The position numbers were made by a program, and so were the translations under genes. This document shows positions 1-10,782 of a stretch of 64,000 nt of DNA, piece after piece. The DNA lies in contig NZ_JAFAGT010000057.1 of NCBI RefSeq assembly GCF_019237615.1, positions 1-64,000 on the forward strand, in the 5' to 3' direction. This DNA is from Roseateles sp. (GTDB lineage: Bacteria > Pseudomonadota > Gammaproteobacteria > Burkholderiales > Burkholderiaceae_C). How positions within the stretch are numbered: the stretch's first letter is position 1; each line of letters starts with the position of its first letter. The notes under the pieces were generated by a model. That model worked only from the letters and a program-made list of their open reading frames with translations. It was not told the origin of the DNA and did not search any database.

Positions 1-72
1 CCCTGCCTCGGCCAGCGCCCAGGCCATCAGTCGGCCGGCCAGGCCAGCGCCGGCGATCGCGATGCGTGCCAT
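1..72 (-). CDS. thiO: FAD-dependent oxidoreductase, N-terminal fragment (ThiO glycine oxidase likely)
   Basis: Only the first 24 codons are in the window; the gene runs off the left edge. The peptide starts MARIAIAGAGLAG and then R, an N-terminal Rossmann GxGxxGR signature of the D-amino-acid-oxidase/glycine-oxidase type FAD enzymes. The ATG lies 6 nt after the thiC stop on the same strand, so the two genes are almost certainly co-transcribed. In Burkholderiales thiC is commonly followed by thiO, thiS and thiG, where ThiO makes dehydroglycine for the thiazole ring. Identification as ThiO therefore rests on the FAD motif plus position; another FAD enzyme cannot be excluded from so short a piece. 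Confidence 0.7.
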   Translation of the reverse strand, partial: MARIAIAGAGLAGRLMAWALAEAG

Positions 73-78
73 ATCGCC

Positions 79-2181
<2,103 letters not shown>

Positions 2182-2188
2182 GGGCGCG

Positions 2189-2194
2189 ACTATA
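2189..2194 (-). promoter_or_regulatory. thiC: Candidate -10 box for the thiC leader
   Basis: On the minus strand TATAGT lies 7 nt upstream of the first base of the TPP riboswitch, the right place for a sigma-70 -10 element that would start the leader close to the aptamer's 5' end. No good -35 match is visible 17 nt further up, where the sequence is GC repeats. Confidence 0.45.
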
Positions 2195-2248
2195 GCGGCT
2201 GAGCGCGCGCGCCGGCCCAGGCGGCTGCGCAACGGGCCGTGCGCCGGA

Positions 2249-3283
2249 TCAAAGACGCGTCACGTCGAGCACGGCCTGCGCGAACGCCGCCGGCGCCTCC
2301 TGCGGGAGGTTGTGCCCGATGCCGCCGTCGAGCTGGCGATGCTGGTACTTGCCGGTGAACTTGGCGCGGTAGGCCGCGGGCGCCGGATGCGGCGCGCCGT
2401 TGGCATCGCCTTCCATCGTGATCGTCGGGACGGTGATGGCCGGCGCCGTGGCAAGCCGTGCCTCGATCGCGTCGAAGCGCGCTTCGCCCGCCGCGAGGCC
2501 GACGCGCCAGCGGTAGTTGTGGACGACGACCGCGGCGTGGTCGGGGTTGTCGAAGGCGCGCGCGCTGCGCAGGTAGGTGGCGTCGTCGAACTGCCAGCGC
2601 GGCGAGGCCTGCTGCCAGATGAAGCGGTTGAAGCCGACCGGATCGGCGGCATAGCCATCGCGGCCGCGATCGGTGCACAGATAGGACTGGTACCACCACG
2701 CGAACTCCGCCGCGGCCGGGCCCGACTTCGCGTTGGCCTTCGGATTGCCGATCAGATAGCCGCTCACCGACACCAGGCCGCGAATGCGCTCGGGCCACAG
2801 CGCCGCGAGGATGCAGCCCGTGCGCGCGCCCCAGTCGAAGGCGCCGATGCTTGCCTGCTCGATGTGCAGGGCGTCCATCAGCGCGAGGATGTCCAGCGCG
2901 ACGGCGCCCTGCTGGCCGTTGCGCGGCGTCTCGGCCGACAGGAAGCGCGTCGCGCCGTAGCCGCGCAGATAGGGAACGATCACGCGGCAGCCTGCCGCTG
3001 CGAGGCGCGGCGCAACGTCGACGAAAGCATGGATGTCGTAGGGCCAGCCGTGCAGCAGGATCACGGCCGGCCCGTCGGCCGGCCCGAGCTCGGCGTAGGC
3101 GACGCGCAGGTCACCGGCGTCGATGGTCTTGAGCGCGCCGAAGGCCGCTGCGATGGCGAAGCCGCCGGTGCCGCTGTCCGCCCACGCCTTGCCCATCATC
3201 AGGCCGCCGAGCGAGAGGCCGGCCATTGCCGTGGCGCTGCCGGCAAGAAAGCCGCGGCGGCTCTTGAGTGCGTTCGAGTCCAT
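2249..3283 (-). CDS. Tat-exported alpha/beta hydrolase, epoxide-hydrolase-like
   Basis: 344-residue protein with an N-terminal twin-arginine signal (SRRGFLAG at residues 8-15, then a hydrophobic stretch), so probably exported folded to the periplasm. The mature part is an alpha/beta hydrolase: HGWP oxyanion block at 78-81, nucleophile elbow around GAFDWGAR with Asp150, and a catalytic His at about 324 (GGIGHNLP). An aspartate rather than serine nucleophile points to epoxide hydrolases or haloalkane dehalogenases; HGWP favours epoxide hydrolase. The substrate is unknown. The gene is divergent from a LysR regulator at 3415, which probably controls it. Confidence 0.85.
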   Translation of the reverse strand: MDSNALKSRRGFLAGSATAMAGLSLGGLMMGKAWADSGTGGFAIAAAFGALKTIDAGDLRVAYAELGPADGPAVILLHGWPYDIHAFVDVAPRLAAAGCRVIVPYLRGYGATRFLSAETPRNGQQGAVALDILALMDALHIEQASIGAFDWGARTGCILAALWPERIRGLVSVSGYLIGNPKANAKSGPAAAEFAWWYQSYLCTDRGRDGYAADPVGFNRFIWQQASPRWQFDDATYLRSARAFDNPDHAAVVVHNYRWRVGLAAGEARFDAIEARLATAPAITVPTITMEGDANGAPHPAPAAYRAKFTGKYQHRQLDGGIGHNLPQEAPAAFAQAVLDVTRL

Positions 3284-3376
3284 CTGAGTCCCTCCTGGCG
3301 GGCCGAAATGCCTGCTGTGTGGACGCCATGATCCGGTCGCGCCATCGTTCGACCAAGAGCAATCTGCTATCGTTTT

Positions 3377-3395
3377 TGTTGCCTGATGGGCAACA
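3377..3395. promoter_or_regulatory. Candidate LysR-type operator (T-N11-A dyad)
   Basis: A perfect 7-bp inverted repeat, TGTTGCC and GGCAACA, separated by TGATG. It contains a T-N11-A core, the classical LysR-type recognition pattern. It lies in the 131-bp gap between the divergent hydrolase and LysR genes, 20 nt before the regulator's ATG, as expected for autoregulation. Confidence 0.5.
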
Positions 3396-3414
3396 CAAGA
3401 TCAAAGGCACGACG

Positions 3415-4332
3415 ATGCGCGACATCAACCAGAAGCGCCTGCGCTATTTCCGCGAAGTCCTCGAGACCGGCTCGATCCGCGGCGCATCGGACGCGCTCAA
3501 CACCGCGCCCTCGGTGATCACGCGGCAGGTCGCGCTGCTCGAAGAAGAGCTCGGCGTGACGCTGTTCGAACGCCGCGCCCGCGGCATGCGCCCGACCGAG
3601 GCCGCCGCCCATCTGCTCGACTACTGGCGCGGCTGCCAGGCGCACCAGGAGCGGCTGGCCGGGCAGCTGCAGTCGCTCAAGTCGATCAGCGCCGGCTCCG
3701 TGCGCATCGTCGCGAGCGAGGGCTTCATCGACAGCCTGCTGGCCCAGGTCGTCGCGCCGTTCTGCGCGGCGCATCCGCAGGTCTCGGTGTCGATCGACGC
3801 CCTGCCCGTCAACGAACTGATCTCGGCGATCGCCGAAGACCGCGCCCACATCGGCGTGGCCTACAACCCGCAGGCGCACAAGGACCTGCAGTTCGTGGCC
3901 AGCGCGCCGGCCCCGCTGAAGGTGCTGGCGCGCGCCGGCCACCCGCTGGCGAAGACGCCCGGGCCCTTGCGGCTCGCGGACGTGCTGCCCTACCCGCTCG
4001 GCCTGATGCCGTCGAACTACGGTGCCGCGCAACTGCTCGAGGCGCTGTCCTACGCCGAGCACCTGAGCCTGCCGGCGAGCTTTCGCAGCAATTCCGTCGC
4101 GGCGCTGCGGCGCTTCGTCCAGGCGACCGACGGCATCACCTTCATGGGCGCGGGCCTGGCGCTCGCGGCCGATCTGCAATCGAGCGATCTGCGCAGCTGG
4201 GACCTGGCGTATCCGGTGTGCCGCAACGCCAAGGTGCGACTCATCGTTCGCAAGGAGCGGCCCTTGACGGCGGCCGGCGCCCACCTGCTGGCGGAGCTTC
4301 GCCGCGTCTTTGCGCGCTTTCGGGCCGGCTGA
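3415..4332 (+). CDS. LysR-family transcriptional regulator
   Basis: 305 residues: an N-terminal winged helix-turn-helix ([20 protein letters not shown], residues about 9-28) and a C-terminal periplasmic-binding-protein-like effector domain from about residue 90. The frame is open for 49 codons further upstream, but the ATG at 3415 starts the family's normal N-terminus and places the dyad at 3377-3395 in the promoter rather than in the gene. It is divergent from the epoxide-hydrolase-like gene, the usual arrangement of a LysR protein and its target. The effector cannot be predicted. Confidence 0.92.
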   Translation: MRDINQKRLRYFREVLETGSIRGASDALNTAPSVITRQVALLEEELGVTLFERRARGMRPTEAAAHLLDYWRGCQAHQERLAGQLQSLKSISAGSVRIVASEGFIDSLLAQVVAPFCAAHPQVSVSIDALPVNELISAIAEDRAHIGVAYNPQAHKDLQFVASAPAPLKVLARAGHPLAKTPGPLRLADVLPYPLGLMPSNYGAAQLLEALSYAEHLSLPASFRSNSVAALRRFVQATDGITFMGAGLALAADLQSSDLRSWDLAYPVCRNAKVRLIVRKERPLTAAGAHLLAELRRVFARFRAG

Positions 4333-4356
4333 GCGAACGCCCTAGAATCCCGCGCC

Positions 4357-4737
4357 ATGCAACTGCGGCACGGCACCCGACGCATCACCACCTGGCTGGT
4401 GATCTGGGCCGTCATGGCAATGACCATGGCGCCGCTGCTGGCGCAGGCCTTCGATGCCAACACGGGCTGGCAGGAAATCTGCGGCGCGGTCGGCTCGCGC
4501 TGGGTCAAGGTCGACAACGGCACGCCCGACCAGCCAGCGGCTCCGGCCCATGCGCAGCTCTTCGACCACTGCCCGTACTGCGCCCTGGGCGCGGGCGCGC
4601 TGGGCATGCCGCCCGCCGCGCTGGCGCTTGTGCCGGCACCCGTGCGCTTCGAGCTGCCGCGCGCCTTCCTCGCCGCACCGCGGCTGCTTTACGCCTGGCG
4701 CAGCGCGCAGGCGCGCGCGCCGCCCAGCTTGAGCTGA
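4357..4737 (+). CDS. DUF2946 family protein
   Basis: 126 residues with an N-terminal hydrophobic segment (about residues 12-31, ending near AQAF) that looks like a signal peptide or anchor, followed by the family hallmark HCPYC (about residues 70-74), which could bind a metal. DUF2946 proteins are often found beside copper-handling genes or TonB receptors. A TAGAAT hexamer at 4343-4348 is only 8 nt before the ATG, so the mRNA leader would be very short. The next gene, 117 nt downstream, encodes a Cys-rich-tipped outer-membrane barrel. A role in metal handling is inferred from the motif and from context in other genomes, not shown here. Confidence 0.8.
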   Translation: MQLRHGTRRITTWLVIWAVMAMTMAPLLAQAFDANTGWQEICGAVGSRWVKVDNGTPDQPAAPAHAQLFDHCPYCALGAGALGMPPAALALVPAPVRFELPRAFLAAPRLLYAWRSAQARAPPSLS

Positions 4738-4754
4738 GACTCGCCTGGCGAGTC
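4738..4754. repeat. Perfect 8-bp inverted repeat between DUF2946 gene and barrel gene
   Basis: GACTCGCC and GGCGAGTC separated by a single T, beginning on the base after the DUF2946 stop codon. The near-absence of a loop favours a protein-binding site over a transcript hairpin, although a short stem with a 3-nt loop could also form. No U-tract follows, so it is not an intrinsic terminator. Confidence 0.5.
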
Positions 4755-4854
4755 CTCGATGTCGTCGGCCGCCGGATGGGCGGCCTCGTATTGCATCTGC
4801 ACGCAAGGACATTGCCGCAAACGGCGAGCGATGCGTGCAAGCTCAGGAACCCGT

Positions 4855-5853
4855 ATGAACAAGACCTTTATCGCGGCCGCGCTCGCCGCCTTCGCCAGCT
4901 CGTCCGCCCTGGCCTGCGCCAGCTGCGGCTGCAGCATCAACACCGACTGGGACGCCCAGGGCGTCTCGTCGGCCGCCGGCTGGGCGCTCGACGCCCGCAT
5001 CGACTGGCTCGACCAGAACCGCCTGTGGATGGGTACCCACTCGATTGCGCCAACGCGGGCTGCGGGCCTGACCAACACCCAGACCGGCGATCCGGCCGAG
5101 GTCGAGCTCTACACAAAGAACCGCTACCTGACCCTTACGGCCGACTACAACGACGGCAAGACCTGGGGCGTGAGCGTGGCGGTGCCCGTCATCGACCGCC
5201 GCCACGCGACGCTGGGCACGGGCAGCGATGGCGTCGATTTCGACCCGGACAACGGCGCCTACACCTCGTCGGGCACGGGCCTCGGCGACGTGCGCGTGGT
5301 CGGGCGCTATTTCGGCTTTCGCGACGCGCACGACCTCGGCGTGCAGTTCGGCCTGAAGCTGCCCACGGGCAGCAAGAACCAGCTCGGCAACGATGGCGTG
5401 AGCATCGTCGACCCGGGCCTGCAGCGCGGCACCGGCACGACCGACCTCATCCTCGGCGTCTACGGCTTCGGCGCCTTCGAGGGCCACGAGGACTGGGGCT
5501 ACTTCGGCCAGGCGACGGTGCAGGCCGCACTCGAGCACTCGACGATGGCCGGCGGCACGTACAAGCCGGGCGACAACCTGAGCCTGAGCGTCGGCGCGCG
5601 CTACGTAGGCATCGAAGGCTTTGTGCCGAGCGCGCAGCTGAACCTGCGCATCGCCAAGCGCGACTCGGGCTCCGCGGCCGACACCTTCGCCACCGGCGGC
5701 ACGCTGGTCTACCTGACGCTGGGCGGCATGGTGCCGGTGACGGGTGGCCTGAGCACGTATGCCAACGTGCAGGTGCCGGTGTATCAGCGCGTCAATGGGG
5801 TTCAGCTGACGCCGCGGTCTATCTTTTCGCTGGGGGCGCGCTACGCGTTCTGA
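4855..5853 (+). CDS. Predicted outer-membrane beta-barrel with CxxCGC N-terminus
   Basis: 332 residues. The start at 4855 (MNKTFIAAALAAFASSSALA) gives a clean signal peptide; upstream in-frame codons are not protein-like. The mature protein would begin CASCGCS, an unusual cysteine cluster. The remainder is alternating polar/aromatic strands with Gly turns and ends GARYAF with a terminal Phe, typical of an outer-membrane barrel. The pattern resembles the MetA-pathway/transporter-like barrel group. It follows a DUF2946 gene carrying HCPYC, so both neighbours offer Cys/His clusters; transition-metal sensing or transport is a reasonable but unproven idea. It converges on glmS with a 6-nt gap. Confidence 0.7.
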   Translation: MNKTFIAAALAAFASSSALACASCGCSINTDWDAQGVSSAAGWALDARIDWLDQNRLWMGTHSIAPTRAAGLTNTQTGDPAEVELYTKNRYLTLTADYNDGKTWGVSVAVPVIDRRHATLGTGSDGVDFDPDNGAYTSSGTGLGDVRVVGRYFGFRDAHDLGVQFGLKLPTGSKNQLGNDGVSIVDPGLQRGTGTTDLILGVYGFGAFEGHEDWGYFGQATVQAALEHSTMAGGTYKPGDNLSLSVGARYVGIEGFVPSAQLNLRIAKRDSGSAADTFATGGTLVYLTLGGMVPVTGGLSTYANVQVPVYQRVNGVQLTPRSIFSLGARYAF

Positions 5854-5859
5854 GGCCGC

Positions 5860-7725
5860 TCACTCCACCGTCACACTCTTCGCCAGGTTTCTCGGCTTGT
5901 CCACATCCGTTCCCCGCGCACACGCCGTGTGATACGCCAGCAGCTGCAGCGGCACCACGTGCAGGATGGGGCTCAAGGCGCCGTAATGCTCCGGCATCCG
6001 GATGACATGCACGCCGGCTTCGCTTTCGATGTGCGTGTCGGCATCGGCAAACACAAAGAGCTGGCCGCCGCGCGCGCGGACTTCCTGCATATTGCTCTTG
6101 AGCTTTTCGAGCAGCGCGTCGTTCGGTGCGACGGTGACCACCGGCATTTCGGCGGTGACGAGCGCGAGCGGGCCGTGCTTGAGTTCGCCGGCCGGGTAGG
6201 CCTCGGCGTGGATGTAGCTGATTTCCTTGAGCTTGAGCGCGCCTTCGAGCGCGATCGGGTAGTGCAGGCCGCGGCCGAGGAAGAGCGCGTTTTCCTTGCG
6301 CGCGAATTCCTCGCTCCAGGCCATGACCTGCGGCTCGAGCGCGAGCACGGCCTGCACGGCCACGGGCAGGTGGCGCAGGGCCTTGAGGTAGTCGGCTTCC
6401 TGCTCGGGCGAGAGCTGGCCGCGCGTCTGCGCAAGTGCGAGCGTGAGCAGGAAGAGGCCGACGAGCTGCGTGGTGAAGGCCTTGGTCGAGGCGACGCCGA
6501 TCTCGGCGCCGGCGCGCGTGATGAAGGCGTGCGCGCATTCGCGCACCATGGCGCTGGTGGCGACGTTGCAGACCGTCAGCGTGTGCAGCATGCCGAGGCT
6601 GCGCGCGTGCTTGAGCGCGGCCAGGGTGTCGGCCGTCTCGCCGCTCTGGCTGATCGTGACGACGAGCGTGCGGGCGTTGGGCACGCTGTCGCGGTAGCGG
6701 TATTCGCTGGCGATCTCGATGCTGGTGGGGATCTTGGCGATCGATTCGAGCCAGTACTTGGCGGTGAGGCCGGCGTAGTAGCTGGTGCCGCAGGCGAGGA
6801 TCAGGACCTTGTCGACGTCCTTGAAGACGCGGTAGGCGCCGTCGCCGAAGATCTCGGGGCTGATGGCGTTGACGGCGTCGAGCGTGTTGGCGATGGCCAC
6901 GGGCTGCTCGAAGATTTCCTTCTGCATGTAGTGGCGGTAGGGCCCGAGCTCGACGGCGCCACTGTGCGCCTGCACGACGCGGACTTCGCGCTCGACCGGC
7001 TCGTAACGGCCGCGTTCGGCTGACAGGTGGCTGATCCAGTAGCGGCCGGGCTGGAGGTCGACGACGTCGCCTTCTTCGAGGTAGACGATGCGGTCCGTCA
7101 CGCCGGCCAGGGCCAGCGCGTCGGAGGCGACGAAGTGCTCGGTGCCGTCCTCGCCCACGCCGAGCACCAGCGGCGAGCCTTCGCGCGCGGCGACGACGCG
7201 CTGCGGCTCGTCGCGGCAGAACACGGCCACGGCGTAGGCGCCCTTGAGGCGCGGCAGCGCCTGCTGCACGGCTTCGAGCAGGTCGCCGTCGTAGTGGTGG
7301 TCGATCAGGTGGGCGATGACCTCGGTGTCGGTCTGGCTCGTGAACACGTAGCCACGTGCCTTCAGTTCGGCGCGCAGCTCGTCGTGGTTCTCGATGATGC
7401 CGTTGTGGACCAAGGCGATGCGGCCGGGCGCATCCGCCACGCTACCGGGACCGGTGGAGAAGTGCGGGTGCGCGTTGTGCACGGCCGGCGCGCCGTGCGT
7501 GGCCCAGCGCGTATGGGCGATGCCGGTGCCGGCGGCGATGCCGTCCTCGGCCGTCAGCGAGAGCAGCTCGGCCACGCGCGAGGTGCTGCGCGCGCGCTTG
7601 AGGCCGCCGCCCTGGTGGACCGCGACGCCGCAGGAGTCGTAGCCGCGGTACTCAAGGCGCTTGAGGCCTTCGATCAGGACCGGAACGATGTTGCGCTGAC
7701 TGACGGCGCCGACGATGCCACACAT
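5860..7725 (-). CDS. glmS: Glutamine-fructose-6-phosphate aminotransferase (isomerizing) GlmS
   Basis: Makes glucosamine-6-phosphate from fructose-6-phosphate and glutamine, the first committed step to UDP-GlcNAc for peptidoglycan and lipopolysaccharide; cytoplasmic. The 621-residue protein starts [10 protein letters not shown], so Cys2 is the N-terminal glutaminase nucleophile. Two SIS sugar-isomerase domains follow ([33 protein letters not shown]), and it ends in the conserved KSVTVE. It is about 10 residues longer than the E. coli enzyme, within family range. The gene is divergent from an Lrp-type regulator, with several dyads in the 139-bp gap. No glmS ribozyme is present upstream. Confidence 0.97.
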   Translation of the reverse strand: MCGIVGAVSQRNIVPVLIEGLKRLEYRGYDSCGVAVHQGGGLKRARSTSRVAELLSLTAEDGIAAGTGIAHTRWATHGAPAVHNAHPHFSTGPGSVADAPGRIALVHNGIIENHDELRAELKARGYVFTSQTDTEVIAHLIDHHYDGDLLEAVQQALPRLKGAYAVAVFCRDEPQRVVAAREGSPLVLGVGEDGTEHFVASDALALAGVTDRIVYLEEGDVVDLQPGRYWISHLSAERGRYEPVEREVRVVQAHSGAVELGPYRHYMQKEIFEQPVAIANTLDAVNAISPEIFGDGAYRVFKDVDKVLILACGTSYYAGLTAKYWLESIAKIPTSIEIASEYRYRDSVPNARTLVVTISQSGETADTLAALKHARSLGMLHTLTVCNVATSAMVRECAHAFITRAGAEIGVASTKAFTTQLVGLFLLTLALAQTRGQLSPEQEADYLKALRHLPVAVQAVLALEPQVMAWSEEFARKENALFLGRGLHYPIALEGALKLKEISYIHAEAYPAGELKHGPLALVTAEMPVVTVAPNDALLEKLKSNMQEVRARGGQLFVFADADTHIESEAGVHVIRMPEHYGALSPILHVVPLQLLAYHTACARGTDVDKPRNLAKSVTVE

Positions 7726-7781
7726 GCTGGGACTCCCTGCGGGATTTCGAATGGGTGGATGCTAGGCAGCGCGATTGGCAA

Positions 7782-7839
7782 TTTGCTTGCAAAATATTTC
7801 ATCATTTGATTGATAATTTCTACTTCATCATTTGATGAA
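7782..7839. promoter_or_regulatory. Three AT-rich dyads in the glmS / Lrp-type regulator intergenic region
   Basis: An unusually AT-rich stretch in otherwise GC-rich DNA. It contains TTTGC-TT-GCAAA at 7782-7793, an imperfect TTCATCATTTGATTGA at 7798-7813, and a perfect TTCATCA-TT-TGATGAA at 7824-7839. The last two share TTCATCATTTGAT and are centred 26 bp apart. Lrp/AsnC proteins bind tandem AT-rich imperfect palindromes, usually including those at their own promoter, so these are the best operator candidates for the adjacent regulator. They could affect glmS as well. Confidence 0.6.
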
Positions 7840-7864
7840 ATTTCCCTGCATCTATGCTTCATAA

Positions 7865-8347
7865 ATGAGTGAATCATCCAATGAACTCGACGCAACGGAC
7901 CTGCGCCTGCTGGACCTGCTGCAGGAGGATGCGTCCTCCACCAACCAGGAACTGGCGGCGCGCGCCCACGTTTCGCCGGCCACCTGCCTGCGCCGCGTCA
8001 AGCGGCTGACCGAGGCCGGGCTGATCGAGCGGCGCGTCGCCCTGCTCTCGCCCGACAAGCTCGGCGCGGGGCTGTCGGCCATCGTGGAGGTGACGCTGGA
8101 TCGCCAGGGCGCCGAGCACCTCGACGCCTTCGAGCAGCATGTGCTGGATGCACCCGAGGTGCAGCAGTGCTGGCGCGTCTCGCCCGGACCGGACTTCGTG
8201 CTGATGGTCCACGCGGCCGACATGACGGCCTACGCTGAAGCAGCGCAGCGCCTGTTCACCCAGCAGGCCAATGTGCGCAACGTGAAGAGCTATTTCGCCG
8301 TCAAGCGCGCCAAGTTCGCGCCGCGGCTCGTGCTGCCCAAGGCTTGA
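7865..8347 (+). CDS. Lrp/AsnC-family transcriptional regulator
   Basis: 160 residues: N-terminal helix-turn-helix (DATDLRLLDLLQEDASSTNQ, then VSPATCLRRVKRL as recognition helix) and a C-terminal RAM/AsnC ligand-binding domain. This is the normal architecture and size for feast/famine regulators that respond to amino acids. It reads divergently from glmS, and the AT-rich dyads in the shared gap are its likely binding sites. It converges on cfa with a 3-nt gap. The ligand is not predictable. Confidence 0.93.
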   Translation: MSESSNELDATDLRLLDLLQEDASSTNQELAARAHVSPATCLRRVKRLTEAGLIERRVALLSPDKLGAGLSAIVEVTLDRQGAEHLDAFEQHVLDAPEVQQCWRVSPGPDFVLMVHAADMTAYAEAAQRLFTQQANVRNVKSYFAVKRAKFAPRLVLPKA

Positions 8348-8350
8348 GCA

Positions 8351-9505
8351 CTAGGGGCGCCGATAGCCGCCGCGCACGCCGCGCGGCGAGAGCACCCATT
8401 GCCAGAGCTGGATGTCGCGCGCGCGGAAGGCCGCGGCGCTGCACAGCAGGTAGTAGCTCCACATGCGGAAGAAGCGCTCGCCGAGCTCGGCCTCGAAGCG
8501 CGGCCAGGCGGCGGTGAAGCGCTCATGCCAGCACATCAGCGTGCGGTCGTAGTCGGCGCCGAAGTTGTGCAGGTCCTCGACGACGAAATGCGGCTCGCAG
8601 GCCTGGCCGATGCGCGCGATGCTGGGCAGCTCGCCGTTGGGAAAGATGTAGCGGTGGATCCACGGGTCGGTGCCGTGGCTGCTGTCGTTGCGGCCGATGC
8701 TGTGCAGCAGGAACAGGCCGTCGTCCGCCAGGCAGCGGCGCGCCGTCGCCATGTAGGCGTCCAGGTTCTTGTGGCCGACGTGCTCGAGCATGCCGATGCT
8801 GGCGACGCGGTCGAAGCGCTCGTCGAGCTCGCGGTAGTCCTGCAGGCGGAACTCGACCGGCAGGCCTTCGCACAGTTGCCGGCCCAGCTCGGCCTGCTCG
8901 ACGGAGATCGTCACGCCGACGCAGCGCACGCCGTAGCGCTCGGCCGCGAACTTCATCAGGCTGCCCCAGCCGCAGCCGATGTCGAGCAGGCGCATGCCGG
9001 GCTCCAGGCCGAGCTTGCGGCAGACGAGGTCGAGCTTGTGTTCCTGCGCCTCGTCGAGGCTGGCCGCGCCGCGCTGCCAATAGCCGCAGCTGTAGGCCAT
9101 GCGCGCGTCGAGCATGGCGGCGTAGAAGTCGTTGCCGAGGTCGTAGTGCTGTTCGCCGACCTGCCAGGCGCGCCGCGCCGTCTGCAGGTTGAACACGCGC
9201 GCCTTGGCCAGGTGCCAGAGCAGTTGCGGCGGGTGCAGCTGCTCGGCGAGGCGCGCGGCGATCAGGCGTTCGAGCAGCTGGTCGGGCGCTTCGGCGGACC
9301 ACCAGCCGTCCATATAGCTCTCGCCGAGCGCCATCGAGGCGCCACCGAACAGGCGGCGCGCGAGGCCGGGATGGTGATGCACGCGCATATCCCAGGGGCG
9401 ATCGCCGTCGAGCCGCACATCGGCCCGCGCCAGCAAGTCAACGAGAGCCTGCCAATCCGCATCGTGTGGCGGTGGACCGGCAGGCTCCACCAGATCCACA
9501 CTCAT
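8351..9505 (-). CDS. cfa: Cyclopropane-fatty-acyl-phospholipid synthase
   Basis: SAM-dependent enzyme that adds a methylene bridge to cis-unsaturated acyl chains of membrane phospholipids, usually in stationary phase or stress. The 384-residue protein has the SAM-binding loop LLDIGCGWGSL, QHYDLGNDFYAAML, SIGMLEHVGHKN and the conserved HRYIFPNGELPS. Length matches E. coli Cfa. The ATG at 9505 (MSVDLVEPAG) is chosen over an upstream start because the extra 20 codons are not conserved-looking. It stands alone between the Lrp-type gene and rlmI. A closely related SAM-dependent fatty-acid modifier is possible. Confidence 0.93.
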   Translation of the reverse strand: MSVDLVEPAGPPPHDADWQALVDLLARADVRLDGDRPWDMRVHHHPGLARRLFGGASMALGESYMDGWWSAEAPDQLLERLIAARLAEQLHPPQLLWHLAKARVFNLQTARRAWQVGEQHYDLGNDFYAAMLDARMAYSCGYWQRGAASLDEAQEHKLDLVCRKLGLEPGMRLLDIGCGWGSLMKFAAERYGVRCVGVTISVEQAELGRQLCEGLPVEFRLQDYRELDERFDRVASIGMLEHVGHKNLDAYMATARRCLADDGLFLLHSIGRNDSSHGTDPWIHRYIFPNGELPSIARIGQACEPHFVVEDLHNFGADYDRTLMCWHERFTAAWPRFEAELGERFFRMWSYYLLCSAAAFRARDIQLWQWVLSPRGVRGGYRRP

Positions 9506-9563
9506 GACTGCTCCGAACACGAAAGTCTTGGCACCACTTTGCCAAGCCGCGTGTCCGGGCGTC

Positions 9564-9590
9564 AAACGGTTTTACCTTCGGAGACCGTTT
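9564..9590. repeat. Inverted repeat between rlmI end and cfa start
   Basis: AAACGGT at 9564-9570 and ACCGTTT at 9584-9590, with 13 nt between. It lies in the 95-bp gap upstream of cfa and downstream of rlmI on the minus strand. It has no T-run of terminator type, so it may be a weak rlmI terminator stem or a cfa operator. Confidence 0.3.
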
Positions 9591-9600
9591 CGCTCGGACA

Positions 9601-10782
9601 TCAGGCGCGCATCAGCAAGAGACCCTTGAGGTACTCGCCCTCGGGGAAGCAGATGGTCTGTGGATGGTCGGGCGCCGCGCCGACGCGCTCGAGGATGGGC
9701 CCGTCCACGCCGGCATCGAGGCCCGCGCCGGCGACGATCTTGTGGAACAGGTCCGGACTGATGCCGCCCGAGCACGAGAACGTGAACAGCAGGCCACCCG
9801 GCTCGAGCAGCTGCAGGCCGAGGCGGTTGATGTCCTTGTAGGCGCGCGCCGCGCGTTCGGCGTGCGCGCTCGTCGGCGCGTACTTGGGCGGGTCGAGCAC
9901 GATGGCGTCGAAGCGCCGGCCTTCGCGGATGAACTCGCGCAGCGCCTTGTTCACGTCGGCGTCGAGCGCGGTGTGGCGCGCCGCATCGAAGCCGTTGAGC
10001 TCGACATGCGCGTTGGCGCGCGCCAGCGCCGGCGCCGACGAATCGATGCTCGTGACCTCCTGCGCGCCGCCGGCCAGCGCCGCGACCGAGAAGCCGCCCG
10101 TGTAGCAGAAGCAGTTGAGCACGCGCTTGGCGCCGTAGTGGCGCACGACCTCGGCGAAGCGGCGGCGGTTGTCGCGCTGGTCGAGGTAGTAGCCGGTCTT
10201 GTGGCCCTCGGCGACGTCGAGCGTGAGGCGCCATGCGTGCTCGCGGATGGTGAGCTCGGTCGCGCCCTCGCCGGCCAGCCAGCCGGTGCTCTCGGGCAGG
10301 CCTTCGAGCGTGCGCACGCTGGCGTCGGAGCGCTCGTACAGGCGCGTGAGCCCGGTCTGCTCGAGCAACGCCGCACAGATCGGTTTCTTCCAGCGCTCGA
10401 CGCCGGCCGCGCCGAACTGCGCCACGAGCGTGTCGCCATAGCGGTCAACCACGAGGCCCGGCAGGCCATCGGCTTCGCCGTGGACCAGGCGCACCGCGTC
10501 GGAGTCGATCGCGAGCCGCGCGCGCAGCGCGATGGCGCGTTCGATGCGCCGCGCGAAGAAGGCGGCGTCGATGCGCTCGGACTCGTCGAAGCTCCAGGCG
10601 CGCAGGCGGATCTGCGAAGCGGGGCTGAACGCCGCCCAGCAGAGGAACTCACCTTCGCTCGACTCGACCCGCACGGTCTCGCCGCTGTCGCCGCCGCCCT
10701 TGTGCACGGAGCTCTCGAAGACCCAGGGATGGCGCTTGAGCAGCGAGCGCTCCTTGCCGGCGCGCAACCTGATCGTCTTCAT
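9601..10782 (-). CDS. rlmI: 23S rRNA m5C methyltransferase RlmI-type
   Basis: Class I SAM-dependent methyltransferase; the E. coli orthologue methylates C1962 of 23S rRNA. 393 residues: N-terminal PUA domain (IRLRAGKERSLLKRHPWVFE), then a Rossmann methyltransferase fold with the SAM loop LNCFCYTGGFSVAAL, the acidic/PPK motif VLDPPKYAPT and the catalytic Cys block FTFSCSGG. The ATG at 10782 overlaps the stop of the upstream outer-membrane gene (ATGA), implying translational coupling. It is the last gene of the lpxL-dapF-xerC operon. The C-terminus has the usual DHPQTICFPEGEYLKGLLL. Confidence 0.93.
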   Translation of the reverse strand: MKTIRLRAGKERSLLKRHPWVFESSVHKGGGDSGETVRVESSEGEFLCWAAFSPASQIRLRAWSFDESERIDAAFFARRIERAIALRARLAIDSDAVRLVHGEADGLPGLVVDRYGDTLVAQFGAAGVERWKKPICAALLEQTGLTRLYERSDASVRTLEGLPESTGWLAGEGATELTIREHAWRLTLDVAEGHKTGYYLDQRDNRRRFAEVVRHYGAKRVLNCFCYTGGFSVAALAGGAQEVTSIDSSAPALARANAHVELNGFDAARHTALDADVNKALREFIREGRRFDAIVLDPPKYAPTSAHAERAARAYKDINRLGLQLLEPGGLLFTFSCSGGISPDLFHKIVAGAGLDAGVDGPILERVGAAPDHPQTICFPEGEYLKGLLLMRA

